33,173 nt of DNA from an uncultured Oceanospirillaceae bacterium (GTDB taxonomy: Bacteria > Pseudomonadota > Gammaproteobacteria > Pseudomonadales > Balneatricaceae). The DNA lies in assembly GCA_913057435.1 (NCBI GenBank), contig CAJXNY010000049.1, positions 1 to 33,173 on the forward strand. The letters are read 5' to 3'. Shown piece after piece: positions 15,956 to 23,927 of the stretch. Under the pieces are notes generated by a model, which was not told the DNA's origin, ran no database searches, and worked only from the letters and a program-made list of their open reading frames with translations. Each line of letters opens with the position of its first letter. Within the stretch, counting starts at the first letter, position 1. The position numbers were made by a program, and so were the translations under genes.

Positions 15956-15977
15956 AAAAAAACCGCTTACGCGGTGG
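15956..15977 (-). terminator. Terminator at the end of the module A fibre chaperone gene, first of a pair
   Basis: On the minus strand ACCGC, GTAA loop, GCGGT is followed by seven Ts (stem 15962-15966 with 15971-15975). The stop codon of the chaperone gene is in the loop. With the second hairpin it forms a tandem terminator that splits the late region of module A into an upstream (capsid to fibre) and a downstream (sheath to D) unit. Confidence 0.65.
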
Positions 15978-16680
15978 GGCTGGGCCCAATCAATGTGAGC
16001 AGCTCAACCGGCCAGTCCTTACGCCAACCATCAGCGATAACCATTAGTTGTTCGAACCAGTCAGTTGGCAAATCACCGTCAGAATCCAGCTGCTTCAGCG
16101 CTTCAATTTCTTGCTCGGCAACCTGCGCATCGCCCAGCACGAGGCCGACATAATCCGAGTAGATCGCGGCTTTCTTTAGTACCAGATCGACAAGGTCAGA
16201 ATTCAGCATTCCGCGCTTTGCGGCGATACGGGTCAGCGTCGAAATAGCAACAGTGTTGTCCTGTTTCCACGCCATTGCTTCAGATTTCTGATCCGGCCAG
16301 CTGTCAGTTTCCAGATCCGACTTACCCTTCTTTAGCATTGCATGAACATTGTCAGCGACACCGTTGATTTTCTCGATCATAAGCTGGCTGCAGTACTCAA
16401 GCGGGTACGGCGTCAGCGGTTGGTTACGCTCTACATGGCCAGCATACACAGTCAGTTCGGGCTGGCCGACGTGGTAGAACTCCGGTCGATCTGGCTGCTC
16501 AGTGGTATCAGTCACCGGCAGCAGCCTAAGCTGGTGCAGCTCGACCGGCTCAGCTGGCGCTGACTCCGGCAGCAGATCCGCCGGGATACCGTGGTGTGAC
16601 AGGGCAGCGGCGAATCGGGCTTTGTTGTATTTGAGCGGGCCGAGGAGTACCCGGCGATCCGATGCTAAACAGAATTCCAT
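15967..16680 (-). CDS. Module A tail fibre assembly/chaperone-like protein
   Basis: The 237-aa product begins MEFCLASDRRVLLGPLKYNKARFAAALSHHG-type and has a paralogue in module B (32153-32851) with the same N-terminus, the same HLRLLPVTD middle segment and the same DWFxQL..I...WRKxWPxELL end. The region about 95-200 is a long helical part resembling the DUF4376-type domain of fibre-assembly proteins. It directly follows the fibre gene, the classical place for a fibre chaperone. The ATG at 16680 follows AAGGAG. Its stop codon lies in the loop of a terminator. Chaperone function is inferred from position and domain style. Confidence 0.75.
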   Translation of the reverse strand: MEFCLASDRRVLLGPLKYNKARFAAALSHHGIPADLLPESAPAEPVELHQLRLLPVTDTTEQPDRPEFYHVGQPELTVYAGHVERNQPLTPYPLEYCSQLMIEKINGVADNVHAMLKKGKSDLETDSWPDQKSEAMAWKQDNTVAISTLTRIAAKRGMLNSDLVDLVLKKAAIYSDYVGLVLGDAQVAEQEIEALKQLDSDGDLPTDWFEQLMVIADGWRKDWPVELLTLIGPSPTA

Positions 16681-16689
16681 GGGGGCTCC

Positions 16690-19167
16690 TTAGACGGGGA
16701 TTTGGGCACGGATAGCCAACCAGATATTGGTTACGCCACCGGAGTGCAAATATTGCTGACCATAGACATCTACGCCATTACTGACGAACTCGATACCTTT
16801 GAAAGCAGAGCTACTTTCCATAACTTCAGCCTGCTGCGAACTTATAAACAGCCCTTTATCGATACCACTGGTACCACGGACGGAGTCTGCCATCACCCAT
16901 TCACCGACCTTAGCCTGCTCCTTGGTTGAAAAGAACTGCACCGGCCAACCTGTTACAGCACTTACTTTCTCCCAGGTATTGCCTGAAATACCGGTATATG
17001 CACCACACTGAACAATGCCGTTAGGGCTTTCGTCGTGCGCCCATAGATAAGCAACATATTCTCTGCCAACGTCGTTCAAGCCGCCTCCGACCTGAAATTC
17101 AGTATCGTCAAACTCAAATCCAACGCCAAACAGCGCATCATTGGCATATGATGGTTGTGTCGAGTTCAGGTTAATGACATGCCCGCCTGGCAAGCTACGA
17201 TGTTTCACATAGATATCGCCACCATGGGATATGCACTTCACCACCCCCATTCCAAGCGCTATCCCAAGTTCATGTGAAAACTTTCGGGTAAGATCACCGT
17301 TACCTTGCCATTTCAGGATTTTAAAAAAACGCGGAGCTTCGCGAAATGTCATAAATAAATGGCGATCACCCGCGCCGTTTAATCCGTTAAAACCGCCCTG
17401 CAGGGTAAATCCATCAGCGCTATATGCAATCGCTGGCTGACCCAATCCGGTGTTAGCGAACTGCTGGTTGCTACCGTATGTTGTAATGTAGTAATCGCCC
17501 CGCACCGTATCCTGAAGAATATGCTTCCCTGTTTTATCCAGAGTTTTTCCCCATACCAGCGCGTCATAGTTAACCGCATCGATATTGGTGGTGACTTTTT
17601 GATTGGCTCCATTGCCGTAAACAACATCAATACTTACTGCGTCCTGGGGCAATATTGCTGATATGGTGGTAAACGCCATCGGCTCAGACCAATCAGACAG
17701 CCCCAGCTCTGCTGTACCGTACTGCAGCTGATACCAGTGCTGTGTATCCAGCGCCAGTGCCTGACTGATCTGTGCAGAAGTCACCGCCCCCAGCGCCATG
17801 GTTACAACAACATTAGTCATACCCGCATCAGTCGCAACGCGGACATTGGTTGCGTTATGCGTACCGAAGCCAGCCGGGTTTGTCGCAAACGCGGTACCGG
17901 CGATATTCGGCTGTTGCGCGATATCTGTAGTACCCGCAGCCGGGGCCAGCCCCGCTGGCTGTACAACAATGGCCTGGTGTCGCAGATCAACGGTGATTAC
18001 TTTCGGGCTAGACTGCGTCCCGGCCTGATCGACCGCAACCACCGTCAACCCGGCGCTGGAATCCTGCGCAACACCCGCGAATGTCAGCGTTACCGCCTCG
18101 CCCGGCGCGATGCCAGTATCTTTGCTGGCGGTGAGGTTTACCGGGTTACTGATACGGTACGTAATATGCGCATCATCACCGTCTGGATCTGTTGCGCCGG
18201 AGAACTGCACCTGCACTACCTGGCTTTTCACTGCGACGCCCGGCACATCGTGCGTAAAGCCATCAACGTTAGGGCGGCGGTTACCGACCACCGTTACCGT
18301 TTGCTCAACCCAGCCACTCCAGTTGCCTTCAGTGTCAACCGCGCGCACCGTGAACAGGTACGCCGTATCAACCAGCGCGGGATCGTTCGGCACCGGCCAT
18401 ATCAGCGCGGGGCCGGTTGCTGTGCTGTTATCTGGTAGCCGCCATTCATAATGATCAATGGTCGCCGCTGCAGCGGTGTTATGCCATGCGCTAACACCAC
18501 CAGAGACAGACAGACTGATATTGTTGCCATAGGCCTGCTCACTATCACCCGTCAGCACCGGACTGGTCACAAGATACGACACCGGCAGATCGGACAGTTG
18601 CTGCTCAGCCTGCCCCACCCGCCCCTCCAGTTTCTGATCCATCGCCGCCAGCTCAGCATCGACATAATCACGCGAGGCGGTCACGCCGGACTCAACCACC
18701 AGGCTCACAGCGTCAACGTCGCCTACTTTAATAAAGGCCCGCAGTGCAACTTCACTACCGCCGCCCGTCTCCGGCGGCATGGCAGGAATTGCTGCATAGC
18801 GGGTAATGGCGTAGACGGTGCCGTCATCCAGTAGCCATTCAGCCTCATTGATCGTGGCCGGGCCGAAGGTGGGGGGTACGTTTACCCGCGCCTCTGTCAC
18901 ACCCGAGCTGCTGGCGGCCAGTACATCAATATCGAACAGGCCGTCATCCAGCGGGCGCACCAGCTGCTCGGGCACATCGATGGTGTAATCAACGTCCACC
19001 CCACCTGCGGGCAATGGGTGTTCATTGCGGGTCACACTCCAGCTGCCGTCACCAACCCGGCATTCGGAAAATTTTATCGTTGCTTCGCCACGCATCACGC
19101 GGCTCATCAGCTCAGCACCCGCCTGTGTCAGGAAGGTGGCGAACTCTCTATTTACGGTACGTTCCAT
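16690..19167 (-). CDS. Module A tail fibre protein
   Basis: The 825-aa protein follows gpI and precedes the fibre chaperone, the P2 H position. Residues 1-165 match the phage tail-collar fibre N-terminal domain (FATFLTQAGAELMSRVMRGE..., ..INEAEWLLDDGTVYAITRYAAIP), which attaches to the baseplate. Residues 168-195 are a coiled coil (VDAELAAMDQKLEGRVGQAE). Residues 205-505 look like tandem Ig/FN3-type beta-sandwich repeats (YEWRLPDNS..., ATDPDGDDAHITYRIS, VRVATDAGM...). Residues 510-825 form a C-terminal receptor-binding part with GIVQCGAYTG and the terminal IWLAIRAQIPV, close to the module B fibre end (YIYMAIRAPIPV). A GGAG-like site precedes the ATG. Host receptor cannot be read. Confidence 0.85.
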   Translation of the reverse strand: MERTVNREFATFLTQAGAELMSRVMRGEATIKFSECRVGDGSWSVTRNEHPLPAGGVDVDYTIDVPEQLVRPLDDGLFDIDVLAASSSGVTEARVNVPPTFGPATINEAEWLLDDGTVYAITRYAAIPAMPPETGGGSEVALRAFIKVGDVDAVSLVVESGVTASRDYVDAELAAMDQKLEGRVGQAEQQLSDLPVSYLVTSPVLTGDSEQAYGNNISLSVSGGVSAWHNTAAAATIDHYEWRLPDNSTATGPALIWPVPNDPALVDTAYLFTVRAVDTEGNWSGWVEQTVTVVGNRRPNVDGFTHDVPGVAVKSQVVQVQFSGATDPDGDDAHITYRISNPVNLTASKDTGIAPGEAVTLTFAGVAQDSSAGLTVVAVDQAGTQSSPKVITVDLRHQAIVVQPAGLAPAAGTTDIAQQPNIAGTAFATNPAGFGTHNATNVRVATDAGMTNVVVTMALGAVTSAQISQALALDTQHWYQLQYGTAELGLSDWSEPMAFTTISAILPQDAVSIDVVYGNGANQKVTTNIDAVNYDALVWGKTLDKTGKHILQDTVRGDYYITTYGSNQQFANTGLGQPAIAYSADGFTLQGGFNGLNGAGDRHLFMTFREAPRFFKILKWQGNGDLTRKFSHELGIALGMGVVKCISHGGDIYVKHRSLPGGHVINLNSTQPSYANDALFGVGFEFDDTEFQVGGGLNDVGREYVAYLWAHDESPNGIVQCGAYTGISGNTWEKVSAVTGWPVQFFSTKEQAKVGEWVMADSVRGTSGIDKGLFISSQQAEVMESSSAFKGIEFVSNGVDVYGQQYLHSGGVTNIWLAIRAQIPV

Positions 19168-19170
19168 GGG

Positions 19171-19938
19171 TTAGTAACACTCCGTTACTGTCTGTGTAAT
19201 TTTGCAACCAGACGCCAGCGCAACAGCTGCCAGCACATCTGAGATAACCGGTTCAACGGCAGGCGCAGAACACGCCAGTAACCGCGCACCGGAGGCCAGC
19301 GCCACGCCACAGGCCAGCCCGGTTTCGATCTTTTCAGCAGCACCATAAGACACCACACTGATCAACGCTCCCGCCCCCAGCGCAACACCCAGGCCGATCG
19401 CACTGCGCTCGCTGCCATCCAGCGCGGCACCACCACTGGCAGTCACCGTTGCCGCACTGCTGAGGGCAACCCGCAACCAGCCATCGGCTGAGGCGCTGAG
19501 GGTGATACCCAGGCTATCCCGTTCGGACTTGGCATAGTCGATACGCCGCCGTGCACGGGCGACGATATCGGGCTCAACCGTGCCGACATCTTCGCGCCAC
19601 AGATCCACCTGCAGCTGATACGCCCCATCCCCCCGCTTTACCTCCGCATCAAACCCCAGCCCATCCACCGCCGCTTTCACCGCTGCTCGCGTCCCAGCCT
19701 TGCCCTGCACCGGCCAGATATTGGCGACGGTGTCCCGCTTGGCGGCGTCGGTATCGTCGCCCCAGTCGGGTACGCCTTTGGCGTGGGCCAGGTACGGCAA
19801 CAGCTCCGGTGAGACGGTGGCCGGGTTCCAGAGGTTTGGATAAGGGGAGTCGATTTGTGCCAGGTGGCTGGCGAGTGTTTTTTCTAATGCGGTTTCTAGC
19901 GTGGTGCGGTTATCAGGAAGCAATGATGTGGCACTCAT
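19171..19938 (-). CDS. I: Module A tail protein I (baseplate wedge)
   Basis: Starting at ATG 19938, which overlaps the gpJ stop as ATGA, the protein is 255 aa. Residues about 1-180 match P2 gpI: SLLPDNRTTLETALEKTLASHLAQ, LWNPATVSPELLPYLAHAKGVPDW, then FDAEVKR and ARRRIDYAKSERD. P2 gpI is a baseplate-wedge component that attaches fibres. The last 70-75 residues are an extra Ala/Gly/Val-rich tail with three similar segments (GLGVALGAGALIS, GLACGVALASGARLL, VLAAVALASGCKI), which is longer than the usual gpI of about 180 aa. The gene ends 3 nt before the fibre gene. Confidence 0.88.
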   Translation of the reverse strand: MSATSLLPDNRTTLETALEKTLASHLAQIDSPYPNLWNPATVSPELLPYLAHAKGVPDWGDDTDAAKRDTVANIWPVQGKAGTRAAVKAAVDGLGFDAEVKRGDGAYQLQVDLWREDVGTVEPDIVARARRRIDYAKSERDSLGITLSASADGWLRVALSSAATVTASGGAALDGSERSAIGLGVALGAGALISVVSYGAAEKIETGLACGVALASGARLLACSAPAVEPVISDVLAAVALASGCKITQTVTECY

Positions 19939-20921
19939 AGCCGTAGCACCTCCACGCTGATCGCCTCGCACCAGGGGGCCTGATGATCGGCGCATTCTAT
20001 CGGTGCCGGCGGATCAGCCACGGTTGCCCGCTTCACGCCCTGGCCGTACAGCAGATGGCCGATGTAGTCAGGCCGAATCTCTCCGCCCAGCCGATGCTGC
20101 TCATCCGCATACTGCTGCAGCACTTTCTGTAACGTTTGCTCTGTGATCTGCGCATCTGGCCCATTGCCGATGTAAGCCGTTACCTGCTGGCTGTACGGCA
20201 CGATATCTGCGCTCTGCACGGTAATTACATCGGTGCCCGGCGCGACATCATCCCGCGCAAAGTGCATCCTGACAGCATCCAGCAGCGCACCAGATGCAAC
20301 ACCATTTCCATCACGCGCCAGCACCGTCACAAGTATTTTACCCGGCGCAGTGCGCAGGCCGTTGCCATCTTTTATCTGTGCCGCGATACCGGCTGAGCTG
20401 AATGTGTACGTCAGCCGGACCTGATTTTCCGCAGGCTTATCGACAGTAATCACCGGCTTTTCATCCAGCGTCAGCACCGACGCCTTGTATTGCATCCGGC
20501 TGCCTGCAGCAGGCGCGTGCGGTTGAAGCAAGTAGCGCAGCAGCAGCGATTCATCGGACTCTTTTGTCGGTAGTACCGGCGGGTAGGCAACCGGGTCGCC
20601 CTGATCCAGCACCTGACGTTGAATGCCCTGATGAGCCACCAGGTTATCCAGGTTACTATCCCGCGCCCAACCGGGCAGCAGTTGCCGGGCCTGCTGGTTA
20701 CGCCGTTCGATCTCGTTGAGTAGATGCTGGGTAAACGTCTCCACCATTTTTGTCAGCAGCTCACCGGGCTGTTCCAGTGTCTTTATCACCTGGTCGGCCA
20801 GTTCGGGGCTGCTCGCCCGGATGTTGGCTAGGTAGTCGGCCTTGAACTGCTGTACCACGTCTTCAAAGGCGGGCCGGTGGATCGCGTCGGGCGGCGGTAG
20901 CTGGTTTCTGTCAAGCAGCAT
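19935..20921 (-). CDS. J: Module A baseplate assembly protein J
   Basis: The start is placed at ATG 20921, preceded by GAGGTG at a good distance, giving 328 aa beginning MLLDRNQLPPPDAIHRPAFEDV; a longer frame to 21008 runs through gpW and lacks a site. The sequence matches gpJ / Mu gp47 baseplate wedge proteins: LNEIERRNQQARQLLPGWARDSNLDNLVAHQG, a central LRYLLQPHAPAAGSRMQYK, then GKILVTVLARDGNG and ITVQSADIVPYSQQVTAYI. It forms the baseplate wedge between gpW and gpI, and overlaps W by 11 nt. Confidence 0.92.
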   Translation of the reverse strand: MLLDRNQLPPPDAIHRPAFEDVVQQFKADYLANIRASSPELADQVIKTLEQPGELLTKMVETFTQHLLNEIERRNQQARQLLPGWARDSNLDNLVAHQGIQRQVLDQGDPVAYPPVLPTKESDESLLLRYLLQPHAPAAGSRMQYKASVLTLDEKPVITVDKPAENQVRLTYTFSSAGIAAQIKDGNGLRTAPGKILVTVLARDGNGVASGALLDAVRMHFARDDVAPGTDVITVQSADIVPYSQQVTAYIGNGPDAQITEQTLQKVLQQYADEQHRLGGEIRPDYIGHLLYGQGVKRATVADPPAPIECADHQAPWCEAISVEVLRL

Positions 20922-21255
20922 GGATGGGCACCTCAAAGGTTGCCGCCTGGCCGTTGTAATCACCGGTGATCTGCAGCCGTATGCCGCTGGTATGACGGCG
21001 GGCGACAATGCGTGATGCGGTGAACAGGTGGCTCAGGTTATTCGGCGGGTGGATAAAGGTTTCCGTGGCGTAGATCTGCGCTTTCATCAGCAGATCGTCG
21101 CCGCTGTTTTTGGCCAGCAGCTCTGGCAGCCGGCTGCCGTAATCGCGTCGCTTCTGACGGCTGCCCAGCTGAGTGGTCAGCGCATCTTCTACCAGCTCGA
21201 TAAACAGCGCCCAGCCGCTCAGCACCTGGCCGGTTTTACGTGAGAGTCCGATCAT
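20911..21255 (-). CDS. W: Module A baseplate protein W (gp25-like)
   Basis: The 114-aa product fits the GPW/gp25 wedge family: TQLGSRQKRRDYGSRLPELL near residues 29-48 is the hallmark, followed by an IYATETFIHPPNNL segment. T4 gp25 homologues initiate sheath polymerisation at the baseplate. The ATG overlaps the PAAR stop and the gene overlaps J downstream, consistent with one coupled V-PAAR-W-J-I unit. Confidence 0.92.
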   Translation of the reverse strand: MIGLSRKTGQVLSGWALFIELVEDALTTQLGSRQKRRDYGSRLPELLAKNSGDDLLMKAQIYATETFIHPPNNLSHLFTASRIVARRHTSGIRLQITGDYNGQAATFEVPIHAA

Positions 21256-21542
21256 CAGTCAAGTATCCAGTAGTCATCGCCTTCGGCGACTTGGCCGCCA
21301 CAGGCGACGGGGTCGGTGATGCGCCCAACGGCCCGGCCATTCACGGTCATCAGAGCTGAACCTGCGGCCAGTACGCTGCCGTGGCAGCTGGGGTCCGGGT
21401 TGCAGTGCACCGCCCAGCCGTGGCCCACGCAGTGCACCGGCTGGCCGTTGATGATCAGGTAATCATCGCCCTGAACGTTGGGCCGGGGTGGCCAGCTGCC
21501 GTGGCCTGTGCAGGTGTGGCCGAGCAGGGTTATGGCTTTCAT
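21255..21542 (-). CDS. Module A PAAR-motif spike tip protein
   Basis: The 95-aa product has the PAAR-protein layout: TLLGHTCTGHGSWPPRPNVQG, INGQPVHCVGHGWAVHC, SCHGSVLAAGSALMTVNGRAVGRITDPVACGG. The His/Cys residues can bind the metal that sharpens the tip of the trimeric spike gpV. It follows V with an ATGA overlap. PAAR proteins cap phage and type VI spikes. Confidence 0.92.
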   Translation of the reverse strand: MKAITLLGHTCTGHGSWPPRPNVQGDDYLIINGQPVHCVGHGWAVHCNPDPSCHGSVLAAGSALMTVNGRAVGRITDPVACGGQVAEGDDYWILD

Positions 21543-22060
21543 CGTTTGCTCGCGAGGTGCTGGGTGGCGGTTTCGATGATCCGGCCCTGGATATCCAGGA
21601 TCAGATCACCGCTAATTTTCAGGGTGTGGTCGCCGGTCTGGCCGTTATGTTCCACCACTGAGCCATCGGGGTATTCGGTCAGATGCAGGTGGGTCTGGCC
21701 GGTGGGGGCCGGGTACTGATCCGACCAGATGCCGCACAGCACCCAGGCCTGGGTTGAGTTGTCACCGCCGCCGTAGTTGATCAGCGCGCATTGCTCGTCC
21801 ACTGATGGGCAGCGGTATTCTTTGATCGCCCCGGCGGCCGGTGTAAACCAGCGCAGATACGGCGAGGTGTTGCGGCCATATTGCACCTGCACCCGCTGGC
21901 CACTGTCTTCGATGGCAATGACTCTGGCGGGCTGGATCTGATTGCGTACCCGGCGCTCCAGCTCTTCAATACGCGCCAGCACAGCTGCGTGCTGGTCGTC
22001 ATAGGGCCGCAACGCCTGCTGAATCATCTGCGCTACGTTGGCAAGGAATCGGTCAAACAC
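21539..22060 (-). CDS. V: Module A baseplate spike protein V
   Basis: The 173-aa product (GTG start at 22060 with GAGGTAA upstream) matches gpV: an N-terminal helix, then an OB-fold segment ARVIAIEDSGQRVQVQYG and PYLRWFTPAAGAIKEYRCPSVDEQCALI, and a C-terminal beta-helix with HLTEYPDGSVVEHNGQTG. It forms the membrane-piercing spike and is topped by the PAAR protein encoded next. It overlaps the upstream gene by 28 nt. Confidence 0.92.
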   Translation of the reverse strand: MFDRFLANVAQMIQQALRPYDDQHAAVLARIEELERRVRNQIQPARVIAIEDSGQRVQVQYGRNTSPYLRWFTPAAGAIKEYRCPSVDEQCALINYGGGDNSTQAWVLCGIWSDQYPAPTGQTHLHLTEYPDGSVVEHNGQTGDHTLKISGDLILDIQGRIIETATQHLASKR

Positions 22061-22623
22061 TGGCCGGTTACCTCGCTGTATTCAGACTCATCAGTAGAGT
22101 CAGCCGGATTCATCGCCAGCCAGATGCCTGTTACGGGCGGGTCATCTTCATACTGTGGCGCGCCCAGGTTGAGCTGTTGCGTCCAGGATACTTGCCAGGC
22201 CTCAAAACCGTTGTGCTGTTTACTGGCACCAATCAAAAACGACTCCGCCAGCTCGATATCTTCCGGGCTTTTTACCGCAGAGGCTGACCAGCCAAAGCTG
22301 TTGTCTGGCAAATGGCACGCCAGAGCACTGGCCAGGTTCATGGCCTGCAGGGCGGCCCCCGCCGATGATTTACTGATCACCCCATATAAAGTGCAGTCAA
22401 ACAGCTGGGCAATACGGCCATCGTTCTGGCGAGCACCGCCCTTTGCCTTGCCTACTTCAACCAGCACCTGGCGGGCACCCGCAGCGGCTGGCACAAAATC
22501 CTGATAGCCGGTTACAACCACATCCGCCGAATCACCGACTGCGATTTGCCCCCGGTAGTAATGCACGATAGCGTCGTACAGCTCACCGGGCTGGTTAATT
22601 CCACTCTTTAACATGGATGGCAT
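22033..22623 (-). CDS. Probable tail terminator / connector protein
   Basis: The 196-aa product lies between a lambda-Z-like gene and gpV, where lambda-type heads carry the tail terminator gene U. It begins LKSGINQPGELYDAIVHYYRGQIAVGDSADV and contains a beta-rich middle, RQVLVEVGKAKGG and RIAQLFDCTLYGVIS, suggesting a minor tail protein fold. The ATG at 22623 has AGGAG 7 nt upstream; it overlaps Z by 29 nt and V by 28 nt. I assign terminator function by position only. Confidence 0.55.
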   Translation of the reverse strand: MPSMLKSGINQPGELYDAIVHYYRGQIAVGDSADVVVTGYQDFVPAAAGARQVLVEVGKAKGGARQNDGRIAQLFDCTLYGVISKSSAGAALQAMNLASALACHLPDNSFGWSASAVKSPEDIELAESFLIGASKQHNGFEAWQVSWTQQLNLGAPQYEDDPPVTGIWLAMNPADSTDESEYSEVTGQCLTDSLPT

Positions 22624-23275
22624 AGTTCAACTCCTGCCCTAGAATGCGCGTGTATTCACTGTTCAGCCGGGACTCAAAACGCTGTAATACTTCCAGCGCA
22701 GGTTCTTCAATATCAATGCCAACCACCTGCACAGGGAAGCGATCACCATACTCAGCACGCACAGAGTTTAACTTCGGGCGGGAATACCTCGCCCAGTCCC
22801 GCCCCCCTTCTGTCGTCGTCGTATGCCCATACTTGCGGTTAGCACTGGCACGGATGTACACCTTCTCTTCACTGCCATAGATACGCTGCAAAAAAGCACC
22901 ATCGAACTGACGACCGCGCACCTTTACGCCTGCCGGGTTCTTACTGGCCTTGCCAGCTTCATGCGCAGCAATTGCCAATAACCCAACCCAAATATTCACC
23001 TTCCGATTAAAACCTTTACCGACATCCGAAAACCGATACCGGCGCTTCAGAACCGCCTGGGTGATATTCAGCTCCCGGCCGATCTCACGGACAGAGTGCG
23101 TGCGCAGCCAACGTGCGACCTTTTTGATCGCACTGTTAACCGCCCACTCCACCTGCTTTTCAAGCCCGATCAGGTGAGCCGTGAGATCCTCATTAACCCC
23201 GCCAATATTGACCTGCATCTCAGAGTCGCCAGCACGGGTACGGTGATGCGATTTCAGGATCTCAACATCAGCCAC
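22595..23275 (-). CDS. Lambda-Z-like minor tail/connector protein
   Basis: The 226-aa product (GTG at 23275 after GAGGTAAC) carries the signature of the minor tail protein Z family: AIKKVARWLRTHSVREIGRELNITQAVLKRRYRF at about residues 49-82, then RKVNIWVGLLAI and VRGRQFDGAFLQRIYGSEEKVYIRASANRKYG. Lambda gpZ works in head-tail joining and DNA injection. The order capsid, two small proteins, Z, then U-like gene repeats lambda E-FI-FII-Z-U. Its start overlaps the previous stop region through the GAGG site. Confidence 0.75.
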   Translation of the reverse strand: MADVEILKSHHRTRAGDSEMQVNIGGVNEDLTAHLIGLEKQVEWAVNSAIKKVARWLRTHSVREIGRELNITQAVLKRRYRFSDVGKGFNRKVNIWVGLLAIAAHEAGKASKNPAGVKVRGRQFDGAFLQRIYGSEEKVYIRASANRKYGHTTTTEGGRDWARYSRPKLNSVRAEYGDRFPVQVVGIDIEEPALEVLQRFESRLNSEYTRILGQELNYAIHVKEWN

Positions 23276-23279
23276 AGGG

Positions 23280-23660
23280 TTACCTCATGGGAAGAAAGGT
23301 AGAAGACGCATTACCTCCAGCACCCTCCGCCGCTTCCGGCAGCAGCAGGAACTCAACATCACCGCTTTCTGCCACCGGTTCTGTCAGCACGTAAGGCACA
23401 CCCTCAATCACCAGCCGGGCAGCGTTAAGATCGGCGGGCACAACGTCTTCATTCATCGTGCCCAGCTTCACCTGGCTTAGCCGATGGCCATTGCCGCCGC
23501 GCCCCTTCTCGCCCAGCTGTTGGGCGGTGAGGTTCTGCTGCAGGTCCACCATAATCAGCACGGGCTCAGCCCCGGGCCGGACGATCAGCTGGCACTCGGT
23601 GCCGAAGGTTTGCATCAGCAGCTGATCAACCTCTGCCATCAGCGCATCAAACGCAGACAT
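23280..23660 (-). CDS. Probable head-tail joining protein (lambda FII position)
   Basis: The 126-aa product starts at ATG 23660, overlapping the previous stop as TGATG. It contains TFGTECQLIVRPGAEPVLIMVDLQQNLT, a beta-rich VKLGTMNEDVVPADLNAARLVIEGVPYVLTEPV and an acidic end. Size, position between the small FI-like gene and Z, and the beta strands fit a head-tail connector of the lambda FII type. No catalytic motif is visible. Function is inferred from gene order. Confidence 0.6.
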   Translation of the reverse strand: MSAFDALMAEVDQLLMQTFGTECQLIVRPGAEPVLIMVDLQQNLTAQQLGEKGRGGNGHRLSQVKLGTMNEDVVPADLNAARLVIEGVPYVLTEPVAESGDVEFLLLPEAAEGAGGNASSTFLPMR

Positions 23661-23866
23661 CAGCCGTCGTCCTCGGCGTCCGGTTCAGCCTCATCGGCGG
23701 GCACCACCAGGCCACCGGCCAGCAGCTCCTGCAGGAGGGCTTTATCTTTTGGTGCATCCATCGGAATATCCGACGGAGCCACACATACCTTTTCACCGTC
23801 TGCCAGGGTTTCGAAATACTTCACCACGCGCACGCGCTTAGGCATTGCTGTTTTTTGAACGGCCAT
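23660..23866 (-). CDS. Small acidic protein after the capsid gene (lambda FI position)
   Basis: The 68-aa product starts with a basic segment (MPKRVRVVKYFETLADG) and ends acidic (PADEAEPDAEDDG). It lies between the capsid gene and the FII-like gene, the place of lambda FI, a packaging helper, but it is much shorter than FI (132 aa). The KEKVCVAPSDIP / LLQELLAGGLVVP pattern recalls the small protein upstream of the module A sheath. Function unknown. Confidence 0.6.
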   Translation of the reverse strand: MAVQKTAMPKRVRVVKYFETLADGEKVCVAPSDIPMDAPKDKALLQELLAGGLVVPADEAEPDAEDDG

Positions 23867-23927
23867 GATTATTACCTGTTGTTATAGCGTTGAGGGTTTA
23901 CGAGTGCGGGGCCGGGTGACCCCTCAC

